A stretch of 64,000 bases of DNA from Caballeronia udeis (GTDB lineage Bacteria > Pseudomonadota > Gammaproteobacteria > Burkholderiales > Burkholderiaceae): the NCBI RefSeq assembly GCF_001544555.2, contig NZ_FCOK02000011.1:62001-126000 (forward strand), in the 5' to 3' direction. The translations under genes were made by a program, and so were the position numbers. How positions within the stretch are numbered: the first letter of the stretch is position 1; the number at the start of each line of letters is the position of its first letter. This document shows positions 26,382 to 35,447 of the stretch, in pieces. A model generated the notes under the pieces. The model ran no database searches, had not been told where the DNA came from, and saw nothing but the letters and a program-made list of their open reading frames with translations.

Positions 26382-28106
26382 ATGAACATCCGCAAATTTA
26401 TCGGTGCTACGAGTCGCGACGCGTTTCGGCTTGTCCGTGAAGCACTGGGCCCCGATGCGGTCGTGTTGTCGAACCGGGTAACCGAAGACGGCAGCATAGA
26501 AATTGTCGCTGTGGCGGACGGCGACCTCGCGAAGATTTCCCCGAAAGCAGCCGCCCAGCATCGCGAGATGAAACTGAGGGCGTCGGCCGAAAGCCCGTCG
26601 CACGCGCAGTCGCATTTGCAGCCTCATTCGCAACCTCATTCGAATTTGAGCGCGGGCTCGAACCCTTATGCGAGCGGCGATGTCTTTTCGTCGGTGTTCG
26701 GCGCCAATCCGGAACCGCTGGACGATCACCAGCCCGAAGCGCAGCCGGTAGACGCGTCGCGCACGATGGCCGAATCGAATCCCTGGCTGATCGAGCATGC
26801 GCGCCGGGTCGCGCAATCGGCGCACTCGGCGGCTGAAAGTGCGCCGCAACGCGCGCTAAGCGCATCGACGGCAATTGCGAAGGGACTGGGCGCTCCCGTG
26901 ACTGTCACGCCGGAGGAAGCAGCCCAAGCCCCGGGGTGGACACGCGAAGCGGCGCAACTCGCCGCTCGCCGCGCGGAACAAAAGACCGCGCAACTGCACG
27001 CCCAGACCCAAACCTATATGTCCGCGGCGCAAACCGCCAGTTCGATGCAGGAAGGCGCCTTCGCGGGCCTGCCGGCATCGGCCGCTGCCGCGGTTACCGA
27101 AGCCGTCCGCACGCGCGTGGAGCAAGTCATGAAGGACACCGTCATGAATGAGCTTTCGTCCATGCGCGGCATGATGGAAGAGCACTTCGCCGGCTTGCTG
27201 TGGGGTGATCGCCAGCGCCGCAGCCCGAATCACGCCGCGTTGACCAAGCGCCTGTTTGCCGCCGGTTTCTCCGCGCAACTGGTCCGTTTGATGGTCGACA
27301 ACATGCCGGAGATCGAAGCGGCCGAAGCGTCCATGCAATGGGTTCAGCAAGTGCTCGAAAACAACCTGCCCGTCATGGACAGCGAAGAATCGATGATGAA
27401 CCGCGGCGGCGTTTTCGCGCTGATGGGCCCGACGGGCGTGGGCAAGACCACGACCACCGCGAAGCTCGCCGCGCGCTGCGTGATGCGCTTTGGCGCCAGC
27501 AAGGTCGCGCTGCTCACCACGGACAGCTACCGGATCGGCGCACACGAACAACTGCGTATTTTCGGCAAGATCCTCGGGGTGTCGGTGCATGCGGTGAAAG
27601 ACGCGAGCGACCTGCAACTCGCGCTCTCCGAACTGCGCAACAAGCACATTGTGCTGATCGACACGATCGGCATGAGTCAGCGTGACCGTACCGTCGCCGA
27701 CCATATCGCCATGCTGTGCGGCGCCGGCCACCCGGTGCAGCGCCTGCTGCTGCTGAACGCAACCAGCCACGGCGACACGTTGAACGAAGTCGTGCAGGCC
27801 TACCAGAGCACGCCGGACCAGCCGCCGCTCGCGGGCTGCATCCTGACCAAGCTCGACGAAGCCACGAACCTGGGTGGCGTGCTCGACACCGTGATCCGTT
27901 ACAAGCTGCCCGTGCATTACGTATCGACGGGTCAGAAGGTGCCGGAAAACCTGTACGTCGCGACCAAGCGATTCCTGATCAAGAGCGCCTTCTGCATCCC
28001 GCGCGACGGCTCACCGTTCGTGCCGCAAGACGACGACGTGCCGCCGCTCCTGTCCGCGCTCTCCGCGCGCGCTTCCACAGAACTCCATGAGGTCCATTTT
28101 GGATAA
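26382..28106 (+). CDS. flhF: Flagellar placement GTPase FlhF
   Basis: FlhF is an SRP-type GTPase that sets the site and number of polar flagella. The 574-residue protein starts MNIRKFIGATSRDAFRLVRE behind a GGGGGG ribosome site. An Ala/Gln-rich, poorly conserved N-terminal half of about 300 residues is followed by the NG domain: P-loop GPTGVGKTTTTAKLAAR (about 350), DTIGMSQRD (G3), and TKLDEATNLGGVLD (G4). It overlaps flhG by 20 bases and shares its promoter type with flhBA. Confidence 0.96.
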   Translation: MNIRKFIGATSRDAFRLVREALGPDAVVLSNRVTEDGSIEIVAVADGDLAKISPKAAAQHREMKLRASAESPSHAQSHLQPHSQPHSNLSAGSNPYASGDVFSSVFGANPEPLDDHQPEAQPVDASRTMAESNPWLIEHARRVAQSAHSAAESAPQRALSASTAIAKGLGAPVTVTPEEAAQAPGWTREAAQLAARRAEQKTAQLHAQTQTYMSAAQTASSMQEGAFAGLPASAAAAVTEAVRTRVEQVMKDTVMNELSSMRGMMEEHFAGLLWGDRQRRSPNHAALTKRLFAAGFSAQLVRLMVDNMPEIEAAEASMQWVQQVLENNLPVMDSEESMMNRGGVFALMGPTGVGKTTTTAKLAARCVMRFGASKVALLTTDSYRIGAHEQLRIFGKILGVSVHAVKDASDLQLALSELRNKHIVLIDTIGMSQRDRTVADHIAMLCGAGHPVQRLLLLNATSHGDTLNEVVQAYQSTPDQPPLAGCILTKLDEATNLGGVLDTVIRYKLPVHYVSTGQKVPENLYVATKRFLIKSAFCIPRDGSPFVPQDDDVPPLLSALSARASTELHEVHFG

Positions 28107-29031
28107 GTTCGTGTCCGATCAGGCTGAAGGCTTGCGCCGTCTGCTGACGCGCAGCGGCTCTCGGGTCGTGGCGGTGTGCGGCGCCCCGGCAGGTGGATTG
28201 GGGGGGACCGGCAATACCTCGACGGTCGTCAACCTCGCCTCCGCCCTCGCCGCGCAAGGCAAGGACGTGCTGGTGATCGACGAGCGCCAGAACGCGTTGT
28301 CGGTGAACCGGCTGGCGAAGGTGGTGCCCAACGGCGCGCTGGGCGCTGTCTTGTCCGGCAAGCGTTTTTTAGAGGATGCCGTCACGCACACGCCGTTCGG
28401 TTTTTCCGTGATCGCCGCGCCGCGCGACGAACGGATCAGCCAGGACGCCGCGCATTGCCGGGTGCTCCTCGACGGACCCGCCGATGTCGTACTGATCGAT
28501 ACCCAGCTCGATCGCAGCGGCGCGCTCTCCAGTCTGGCCGTGCAAGCGCACGACTTCGTGATCGTGACGCGCGTAGCGCCTGCCGCGATCACCGAGGCGT
28601 ATGCCTGCATCAAGCGCTTGCACTACGCGCATGCCATCAGCCGCTTCCGGATCGTGGTGAATCACGTGAAGAACGCCGCGGACGCGCAACTCGCCTTCGA
28701 CAACCTCGCGAGCGTTGCGGACCGCTATCTCGCGGTGCAACTCATGCCGGCGGGTTGCGTGGCCGAGGATCCGCACGTGGCACGGGCGCACGAGCTGTCG
28801 CGCTGCGCGGTGGAAGCTTTTCCGGCGACGGCCGCCGCCCGGGATTATCGGCAGATTGCCGCTGAATTGCAGTACTGGCCGATGCCGCAAGCGTCGCAGT
28901 TTGAATGGCCCGTGCAGACCATGCGAGCGGAAACGCAGCATGAGTTGGGGCGCTCGATCAACTCCGGCGCGGTACGCCGCACCGAAACGCCATTGATGCA
29001 GCTTGCGATGAGCAGCCCCGCATCCGTGTGA
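28087..29031 (+). CDS. flhG: Flagellar number regulator FlhG with degenerate P-loop
   Basis: FlhG is a MinD/ParA-like ATPase that counteracts FlhF and limits flagellar number. The 314-residue protein carries the N-terminal FlhF-activating helix DQAEGLRRLL (residues 11-20). The deviant Walker A is degenerate: GAPAGGLGGTGNTSTVVNLA (residues 32-51) lacks the lysines of the usual KGGxGKT, although downstream MinD-like blocks (VLVIDERQN, DVVLIDTQLD) remain. The start lies inside flhF. ATP binding may therefore be weak or absent. Confidence 0.9.
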   Translation: MRSILDKFVSDQAEGLRRLLTRSGSRVVAVCGAPAGGLGGTGNTSTVVNLASALAAQGKDVLVIDERQNALSVNRLAKVVPNGALGAVLSGKRFLEDAVTHTPFGFSVIAAPRDERISQDAAHCRVLLDGPADVVLIDTQLDRSGALSSLAVQAHDFVIVTRVAPAAITEAYACIKRLHYAHAISRFRIVVNHVKNAADAQLAFDNLASVADRYLAVQLMPAGCVAEDPHVARAHELSRCAVEAFPATAAARDYRQIAAELQYWPMPQASQFEWPVQTMRAETQHELGRSINSGAVRRTETPLMQLAMSSPASV

Positions 29032-29052
29032 TGCCGCAAGAGAAGGAACAAG

Positions 29053-29793
29053 GTGAATGCGATGTATAACGCCCAGGGAAAACTGTCACAGTCCGAAGTC
29101 CTGACCCGCTACGCGCCGCTGGTGCGCCGGCTCGGACTGCAGCTCGTGGCCAAAATGCCGGCCAGCGTCGATCTGGACGACCTGATCCAGGCCGGCATGA
29201 TCGGCTTGCTGGACGCGGCCAGCCGCTATAAGGAGGATCAGGGCGCTCAGTTCGAGACCTACGCCAGCCAGCGGATTCGCGGTGCGATGCTCGACGAGTT
29301 GCGCGCCAACGACTGGCTGCCGCGCAGCATGCGCAAGACCTCGCGCGAAGTCGAATCTGCGGTGCACAAGGTCGAGCAGCATCTTGGGCGCTCGGCGAGC
29401 GAACAGGAAGTGGCCGAGCACCTGAACATGCCGCTCATCGAATACCAGGCCATGCTGCAGGATCTGCATGGCAGCCAGTTGATCTATTACGAAGACTTCG
29501 ACCGGTCTTCGGATGACGAGCCGTTTCTCGACCGTTATTGCGTCGATAAAGCCGATCCGCTCTCCGCGCTGCTCGACGGCAACTTGCGCTCCGCGCTCGT
29601 GGACGCAATCGATAAACTGCCTGAGCGCGAAAAGCTGCTGATGAGCCTGTATTACGAGAAGGGCTTGAATCTGCGCGAGATTGGCGCCGTGATGGAAGTC
29701 AGTGAATCGCGCGTGTGCCAGTTGCACAGCCAGGCCGTCGCGCGGCTACGGGCGAAGTTGCGGGAACAGGCATGGTCGGGTGTGGAGGCCTGA
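29053..29793 (+). CDS. fliA: Flagellar sigma factor FliA (sigma-28)
   Basis: FliA directs RNA polymerase to late flagellar promoters, and candidates are present in this window before flgK, the PilZ gene and flgM. The 246-residue protein has region 2 (DLDDLIQAGMIGLLDAASRY), region 3 and region 4 with the helix-turn-helix LREIGAVMEVSESRVCQLHS. GTG 29053 and ATG 29062 are both possible; AAGGTG 6 bases before the ATG makes MYNAQGK an attractive alternative start. It ends the flhF-flhG-fliA operon. Confidence 0.97.
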   Translation: MNAMYNAQGKLSQSEVLTRYAPLVRRLGLQLVAKMPASVDLDDLIQAGMIGLLDAASRYKEDQGAQFETYASQRIRGAMLDELRANDWLPRSMRKTSREVESAVHKVEQHLGRSASEQEVAEHLNMPLIEYQAMLQDLHGSQLIYYEDFDRSSDDEPFLDRYCVDKADPLSALLDGNLRSALVDAIDKLPEREKLLMSLYYEKGLNLREIGAVMEVSESRVCQLHSQAVARLRAKLREQAWSGVEA

Positions 29794-29824
29794 GGCCGGG
29801 CGGCTGAAGGCCGATGGAAGCGGA

Positions 29825-30916
29825 TCAGGTTTCGAAATCCGCGCTTTCGGCGAATACGGTCTGGCCTTTGCCCAGCGCCTTGGCGCGATACATTGCGCGA
29901 TCGGCTGCGCGCATCAGTGCGGCAATATCCCTGTAGCCGGGGCTGAGCTCCGGCGAAATCAGGCACGCGCCAATACTCGCCGATACATTCACCATCCGGT
30001 CCTGCACCGACCTCATTTCCGCCAGCACCGCGTGCACGCCGTTTGCCACCGTCTGCACCGCGTGAGTGCCGGTTACGTGCCGGGCGAGCACGACGAATTC
30101 GTCGCCGCCGAGGCGCGCGACCGTATCGGTGGTCCTCACCCTTCTTACCAGCAACGCCGCGAAGGTTTGCAGCACGGCGTCGCCGACTTCGTGGCCGTAG
30201 GTATCGTTGACTTCCTTGAAGCCGTCGAGATCGATCAGCAGCAGCGCAGTCGCGCCTTCCTGCCCCGTCGATATCGCCATCACCGCCCGGCCGATGGTCT
30301 GCTCCAGCATGTAGCGGTTGCTCAGGCCCGTGAGCGGGTCGGTGCCGGCCTTGAGGGCGAGGTCGCGATTCGCGCTGCCGAGCCGGCCAATCAGTACAGC
30401 GAGATAGATGGATGCCCCGAGCACGCTCAAGCCAATTCCGAGCGCGGCTGAACGATTGATCATCCACCACGGCTGCAAGACGGACAGCGCGACCAATCCC
30501 ACCAGCGCCGTTGCGCACGACAACGCCAGCGTGCGCTTGCCGTGACGCCCGCCCGCGCCGATCAGAAAGAGAAAAACGGCCCACAGCATGGGCAGCGTGA
30601 GCGCTCCGCCCGCGCCGAGGATCACGGCAAGCAGCACTTGATCGGTCAGCGTCGTGAACGCGAGGCGCAGATTCGATTGCCGCTGCATTCTGCTGATGAT
30701 TAGCCACGTCGCCACGCCGTAGATCAGATAGAGCGTGAGCGCATGGAAGCTGGCAACGGCGGCATGCGTTGGGGAGGACCACGCCAGCGCGCCATACACG
30801 GACGTCGCGAGGCCGCCCAGTATGACTCGGAGCATTGCCTGCTCTTTTTCCGGATCGAGATGTGCCGACCACACGTAACCACGCTGCCGGTGGAAGGGGT
30901 CATTCGGCTGCCCCAT
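29825..30916 (-). CDS. Membrane diguanylate cyclase (GGDEF)
   Basis: A predicted inner-membrane c-di-GMP synthase. ATG 30916 is chosen because AAGGAG lies 7 bases upstream; the longer frame is not needed. The 363-residue protein has about six membrane segments (residues about 28-175), then a GGDEF domain: DPLTGLSNRYMLE, LLLIDLDGFKEVNDTYGHEV, the active-site GGDEF at about 270-274, and the inhibitory site RTTD five residues before it (R261-D264). No sensory domain is visible. It converges with fliA and could supply c-di-GMP to the PilZ brake. Confidence 0.92.
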   Translation of the reverse strand: MGQPNDPFHRQRGYVWSAHLDPEKEQAMLRVILGGLATSVYGALAWSSPTHAAVASFHALTLYLIYGVATWLIISRMQRQSNLRLAFTTLTDQVLLAVILGAGGALTLPMLWAVFLFLIGAGGRHGKRTLALSCATALVGLVALSVLQPWWMINRSAALGIGLSVLGASIYLAVLIGRLGSANRDLALKAGTDPLTGLSNRYMLEQTIGRAVMAISTGQEGATALLLIDLDGFKEVNDTYGHEVGDAVLQTFAALLVRRVRTTDTVARLGGDEFVVLARHVTGTHAVQTVANGVHAVLAEMRSVQDRMVNVSASIGACLISPELSPGYRDIAALMRAADRAMYRAKALGKGQTVFAESADFET

Positions 30917-31226
30917 TCTGAGTCTCCTTGATGTCAATCCCGAGGCGCTTCCCGAAGTGCTGATCGATGCCGCTTTTTCCACAGTGATTGCATACTGCAG
31001 AATTGCAATCGTACTGCGTAGTGGAAAAGTGACCGGAAATTGCGGGATTCGGCTGGAATCGCGGCCGATTGATGTCGGCTTCTTCTGGTCGATTTCGAAC
31101 GGAGCAGCACACGTTCGGTACGCCTGGATGTTTTGGCGGCTTGCGTTTCTACGCGGCTTGTTTTCGAATCGTTGTTCACGTTGCTATTTGAATTGTTATC
31201 TACTACGTAGGTTTTTCGACGCCCCA
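30917..31226. other. Intergenic region between the cyclase and the Rieske gene
   Basis: This is the divergent promoter region of the diguanylate cyclase and the Rieske oxygenase. It has an open plus-strand frame continuous with the Rieske protein (from 30957), but that extension has no family-like sequence. No operator or RNA gene is recognised. Confidence 0.4.
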
Positions 31227-32309
31227 ATGCAACCCTTTGAACCTGCTTCTTCCTCTGCTCCCTCTGGCGACATGAGTACTGCCGGTGACGCCCGCACCTC
31301 GCTCGATGCCGCATTACTCGGCGAATGGCTGCCGGTATGTAATAGCCCCGACGTGCCCGCCGGGGAGTCGCGTGGGTTTGTGGTGGCGGGCGAGCGACTG
31401 GTTGTCTGGCGCAACGCACCGGCGGCTGGCGGTCCGGCAGCGCAGCCCGATATTTCCACCGATGCCCACGTCTGGCGCGATGTCTGTCCGCATCGCGGGG
31501 CGCAGTTGTCCTTGGGCACGGTGACGGGCGGCGTACTTGCATGCCCGTATCACGGCTGGCGCTACGACGCGGACGGCCAATGCATCCACATTCCCGCCAA
31601 TCCGTCGATACGCCCCGCGAAGCGCGCTTGCACGCGGACTTATCGCGTGGAGGAGAGATACGGCGTGGTATGGACATGTCTCGGCGAGCCCTCGCGTCCG
31701 CTCGATTTCTTTCCGGAGTACGACGCGCCCGGTGCGCGCCGGATCAATCTCGCGGCGCAGACGGTGCGTTCATCGGCGCCGCGCGTGGTCGAGAATTTCC
31801 TCGATATGGCGCACTTCCCGTTCGTGCATACAGGCATTCTCGGGGACGCGTCGCATGCGGAAGTGAAGGATTACGAAGTGATTGAAACTGAGGACGGGCT
31901 TGAAGCACGGCAGTGCCGCTTCTGGCAACCGGCGGGTTTGCCGGGACAGGAGGGGGTGGATATTGAATATATGTATCGCGTGAAACGACCGCTGGTGGCG
32001 ACCTTGTCGAAGGTGGCGCAGCATGGTTCGGGCGCGTTGCATCTGCTGCTGGTGGCATCGCCGGTGAGTGAAACGGAGACGCGGGCGTGGCTGGTGTCAG
32101 TGTTCGAGGACGAGGCCACACACTCGGATCAGGAGCTGTATGACTTCAATATGCGGATATTGATGCAGGACACGCCGGTAGTGGAATCGCAATGGCCGAA
32201 ACGGCTACCGCTCGATCCGCAGGCTGAACTGCATCAGGTGTGCGACAGGTTGTCGGTGGGGTACAGGAGATATTTGAGGGAACGGGGGTGGGGGTATGGG
32301 ACGGAGTGA
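31227..32309 (+). CDS. Rieske non-heme iron oxygenase, VanA-like
   Basis: An aromatic-ring or O-demethylating oxygenase terminal component. With ATG 31227 the protein has 360 residues; ATG 31272 is an alternative and neither has a strong ribosome site. The Rieske 2Fe-2S ligands are CPH (C87, H89) and CPYHGW (C106, H109). The mononuclear iron site is in NFLDMAHFPFVHTG (D193, H196, H201). No reductase, ferredoxin or regulator is adjacent, so the electron donor must be encoded elsewhere and the substrate cannot be predicted. Confidence 0.85.
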   Translation: MQPFEPASSSAPSGDMSTAGDARTSLDAALLGEWLPVCNSPDVPAGESRGFVVAGERLVVWRNAPAAGGPAAQPDISTDAHVWRDVCPHRGAQLSLGTVTGGVLACPYHGWRYDADGQCIHIPANPSIRPAKRACTRTYRVEERYGVVWTCLGEPSRPLDFFPEYDAPGARRINLAAQTVRSSAPRVVENFLDMAHFPFVHTGILGDASHAEVKDYEVIETEDGLEARQCRFWQPAGLPGQEGVDIEYMYRVKRPLVATLSKVAQHGSGALHLLLVASPVSETETRAWLVSVFEDEATHSDQELYDFNMRILMQDTPVVESQWPKRLPLDPQAELHQVCDRLSVGYRRYLRERGWGYGTE

Positions 32310-32332
32310 TGGGGGGTGCCTTGCGGGGTGCG

Positions 32333-32998
32333 TCATATCGCTATTCGCTCGTAGCGGATAGCAGCTTCGACCGCGGCGACCGGGATGTCGAACAGCGACG
32401 CGACTCTCTTCTTGTTCTTTTCAGTCTTGAAGGCCCCGGCGACAATTTCCGTTCTGACGCCATAGTCCGTCAGTACAGGCTTGCCAAATGCGATTTCCGG
32501 ATCGAGCACGATCGCCTTGCTGCGTTTGAGTGGAAACCAACGCGTTGCCTGGCCGTCGCTTGCAAATTCGATCCCGGCGTACAACGCGGGCCGTACGATT
32601 CGTTCAAGTGCCAAGCGGCGCTTGGCAAGATCGGGCATTTCAGCGTCACCATGCTCTTGCAATGCTTTGGCAAAAATCGATTTTCCGTCGATCAAGAACC
32701 GATGTGCAGTGAAGGGATACTCGATTCCGAAGGTCGTCTTCGCGCCGTCGATAGCAGCACGAATCACCCGGAGCGGAAAGCTGTGATCGCGGAAAACCTT
32801 AACGATGCGCAACTGCATCAGGTCGCGAAAGCCAATTACCTTCTCATCGAGACCGGCAAATTGGGGCGTCCATAGTGGAGCGCCAACACCACCCTTGAAC
32901 GTGTAGCCGAATAGCCAGCGGCTCACCTCGCGCGCTTGCGCGCCGGTGAGCTGTTCCGCTTCCTGAAGTGTGTATAGGCCAACGCCAGTGAGTTCCAT
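32333..32998 (-). CDS. VapB45/DUF433-like antitoxin-type protein, orphan
   Basis: A 221-residue protein with an N-terminal winged-helix-like segment (GLYTLQEAEQLTGAQAREVS) and a C-terminal DUF433 region (GKPVLTDYGVRTEIVAGAFK, then SLFDIPVAAVEAAIRYE). This architecture is that of VapB45-like antitoxins, whose partner is normally a PIN-like (DUF5615) toxin encoded next to them. No such gene is found on either side: 24 bases separate it from the Rieske gene and about 230 empty bases lie upstream. It may be an orphan antitoxin or a regulator. Confidence 0.65.
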   Translation of the reverse strand: MELTGVGLYTLQEAEQLTGAQAREVSRWLFGYTFKGGVGAPLWTPQFAGLDEKVIGFRDLMQLRIVKVFRDHSFPLRVIRAAIDGAKTTFGIEYPFTAHRFLIDGKSIFAKALQEHGDAEMPDLAKRRLALERIVRPALYAGIEFASDGQATRWFPLKRSKAIVLDPEIAFGKPVLTDYGVRTEIVAGAFKTEKNKKRVASLFDIPVAAVEAAIRYERIAI

Positions 32999-33227
32999 AC
33001 GCGCATTCTACGGTGTGCGTGACAGCGGCTTCGAACTAGTTGATGCGGTGGATGGATACAGCACGGCGAGCACTCCTTACGCCTTACTAATAGTTAGAAA
33101 TATCGCGTAATGAGCGCCCGAGTGAATCATCAAAAGATCTCTAATACGAGGCCGTTAACGACGGTAGCAGCTATTACACTCACTCGTCGTTCCAGCAGGA
33201 ATTCACGCTAACCACTCGGAGCAATGC

Positions 33228-34055
33228 ATGTCCATTTCAGCACTGACAGGATCGGCTGCTAGCGCCGAGCCGGGTGCGGTTAACCGCACCCGCGCAAGCC
33301 AGCAAGACGGGAATAGCGCCGACTCTTCGTCGACCACATCGACGGGAAGTGCCAACAGTACCAATCCGCTGGCGCAGGCTATTGCCGCGACGTTGTCCCA
33401 ACTTGGATTGACGCCATCAAGCGACACGTCTTCAACGAGTTCAAGCACAAGTTCGACACCCACGACCGATGCAACCTCCAGCACCTCGTCGTCGGCGACA
33501 TCGGTAGCCGCAGCTCTGCAGCAATTTCTCGGCGCGCTGTTCCAGGCGGCTGGGCAGCAGGGAAGCTCGGTCCCGACATCGACATCGACATCGACGAGCA
33601 CCACCGAGAGTGACACCGCCACCGGTGCTATTGCGGCAACCAGCGCAACGAGTACCGGTTCATCAACCGCGACCGCGGCGACCAGCACGGCCGCGACAAC
33701 CGCTCCCACTACGACCAATGGCACAACGCCGGCGCATCACGGGCATCATCGGCACGGCGGTGGTGGCGGCGGTGATCTTGCGTCCCAAATCTCCGACCTG
33801 GCTGATTCGTTGACCTCCAGTTCAAGCAGCACCACGTCGACCACCAGCACGACCAGTTCATCGACCGATTCGAGTAGCGTCGGTGGTTTGACGTCGGACT
33901 TCCAGAATCTGCTGTCGGCGTTGGGCACAACCTCCGGCAGCTCGTCGAGCAGCACGGGTACCCAGTTGCAGACGTTCCTGCAAAGTCTTTCGAGCAACCT
34001 TCAGCAACAAGGTGCATCCGGTGCCAGCGGGATGTTCGTCAACACAGCGGCTTGA
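33228..34055 (+). CDS. Ser/Thr-rich low-complexity protein of unknown function
   Basis: Not assigned to a family. The 275-residue protein is dominated by Ser, Thr and Ala, with runs such as TSTSTSTSTT and STTSTTSTTSSS, a histidine/glycine patch HHGHHRHGGGGGG near residue 170, and three short amphipathic helices with a related pattern (LAQAIAATLSQLG, AALQQFLGALFQAAG, LTSDFQNLLSALG). No signal peptide is seen. CGGAG lies 8 bases upstream of the ATG, so it is probably translated. The helix-linker pattern could indicate a secreted or surface protein, but this is only an impression. Confidence 0.6.
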   Translation: MSISALTGSAASAEPGAVNRTRASQQDGNSADSSSTTSTGSANSTNPLAQAIAATLSQLGLTPSSDTSSTSSSTSSTPTTDATSSTSSSATSVAAALQQFLGALFQAAGQQGSSVPTSTSTSTSTTESDTATGAIAATSATSTGSSTATAATSTAATTAPTTTNGTTPAHHGHHRHGGGGGGDLASQISDLADSLTSSSSSTTSTTSTTSSSTDSSSVGGLTSDFQNLLSALGTTSGSSSSSTGTQLQTFLQSLSSNLQQQGASGASGMFVNTAA

Positions 34056-34283
34056 GGTAGAGACCGGGCGAGGTGCGGCTGACGTTCGGTCGTGACTTCG
34101 CTCGCGTTCAGAGATGACAGCGCTGGTGACTAAACTGCAACTCGCAGTGGTTTAGGTACCGTTTTAAAGGCAATTTAGATGTGATGGGATCGTGGCGGGA
34201 CCGCGTGTGCGTCCGCTACCCCGCTGATGTCGCTTATGGGCGAACGTCCATGATTACGTTCTGCAATCTGCTACCAGACGTGG

Positions 34284-34628
34284 TTAGAGTGCATCGTGAC
34301 AAAGCGCCATCATCCTCTGCACCATTGTGCTTGAACCGTTGAGTTCCATTTCATCGGTGAAGAGTGCCGATACACTTGACAGCCGAACCGCGACTCCGGC
34401 CTCCAGCAAATCCTTACTGGCAATCTTCAGCGCAAGTTGGCCCATTTGGACCCGATCGAGCCAGTGCATCTTCAGTTGGTTCTTCCTTAGCCACCGGCGA
34501 CAACATTCGACGACATGGTCCACACGCCATTCTTCCGTCAGGGCGTACGATGCCGCCGCAATCGCGACCAGGAAACATAGCAAGTCGGCGCGCGCGCTCT
34601 CTTGTTCGGTGAGTTCAGCTTTAGTCAT
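34284..34628 (-). CDS. Hypothetical protein, 114 residues
   Basis: Not recognised. A mostly helical small protein with CFLVAIAAASYAL near residues 18-30, a basic, cysteine-containing segment VVECCRRWLRKNQ and a C-terminal acidic/neutral region. It stands alone between the Ser/Thr-rich gene and a truncated HicB-like gene. Codon use is in keeping with the surroundings. Coding status is likely but not proven. Confidence 0.45.
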   Translation of the reverse strand: MTKAELTEQESARADLLCFLVAIAAASYALTEEWRVDHVVECCRRWLRKNQLKMHWLDRVQMGQLALKIASKDLLEAGVAVRLSSVSALFTDEMELNGSSTMVQRMMALCHDAL

Positions 34629-34820
34629 GCTTTATCGTCCTGCCTACGCTCGTTTATCAACATCACCACATGTGGGCGTGAGTACGAGAATCAATATTGG
34701 TGAACCGCTGCCCCTCGCCCCAACCGGTTGATTTCCACAGGGAACCAGACTTCTCCGGTAACGATCGCGCTGCGAGCAATCGCCGGATTTTATGCCCGTG
34801 GTCCGGACTCGTCCACCGCA

Positions 34821-35105
34821 ATGGATTTCTACTTCGAAGATAAGCGCCCGGTTCCGCTGCCGTCCGACGCAAAACGCGGCGAGACGCTGATCGAACTACG
34901 CGCCAGCGTTGCGGCAAAGGTGCTGCTGCTTAATGCAATGCTTGCCCAACACGTCACGCCCGCCGAGTTGGCGCGGCGGATGCACACACGTCCGCAGGAA
35001 GTGAATCGCGTCATTGATCTCGGGCATGCAACGAAAATCGACACGATCGCCTCGGCGCTGGCCGCGCTCGGCATGCGTTTGGAGTTGAAAGTGATCCCGG
35101 TATAA
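34821..35105 (+). pseudogene. HicB-family antitoxin, N-terminally truncated
   Basis: The frame gives DFYFEDKRPVPLPSDAKRGE, then ASVAAKVLLLNAMLAQ, TPAELARRMHTRPQEVNRVI and HATKIDTIASALAALG. This is the linker and DNA-binding half of a HicB antitoxin. The N-terminal RNase-H-like domain of about 45 residues that normally precedes it is absent: the in-frame sequence upstream, to a TTG at 34728, does not resemble it. No hicA toxin gene is adjacent. ATG 34821 would give 94 residues. Probably a relic of a HicAB module; a free DNA-binding fragment is possible. Confidence 0.7.
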
Positions 35106-35421
35106 GGGCGGACCAGAGATTGGGGATTTTCGCGCGCTTCGATGAGGTGAGCGCCGCTACGGACGGCGGACAAATCGGCCTGTGGAATCTGACACGGCCA
35201 GACCATCTATTGCACTGGAGAGCGCCAAAACAATCGCTTCGGAGTTAGGGCCGCATGCTGAGCACGCATCCGCGTAACTCGACGAGGGGCAGCCAAAACT
35301 GAAATCGGCAGCAATTCGGATGTAGCCACCCCTTACCAGATCGGAGGAACTATAGCGGTGACGTAACTTGCATTTCCAGTCATTCTGCGGACTGCAGAAG
35401 TGGGTGTATTCTTACCAAATA
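35106..35421. other. Intergenic region before vapBC
   Basis: More than 300 bases without a convincing frame or RNA gene. The right end contains the vapBC promoter, listed with its operator. Confidence 0.4.
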
Positions 35422-35437
35422 CATATCGATCCATATG
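35422..35437. promoter_or_regulatory. Palindromic operator-like site before vapB
   Basis: CATAT and ATATG flank a 6-base centre, ending 10 bases before the antitoxin ATG. Type II antitoxins of the AbrB-fold class autoregulate from palindromes next to their start, so this is the likely binding site. Confidence 0.5.
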
Positions 35438-35447
35438 AGGTAAGGCA

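Noticed and set aside
28199-28207. A frameshift at the G-run in flhG as cause of the odd P-loop
   Set aside because: The frame is open on both sides with family-like sequence, so no indel is needed; the change is in residues, not in frame.
30957-31226. A 90-residue N-terminal extension of the Rieske protein
   Set aside because: No family-like sequence or ribosome site, and it lies across the divergent promoter region.
34728-34820. A full-length HicB start at TTG 34728
   Set aside because: The added residues do not resemble the HicB N-terminal domain and no ribosome site is seen.
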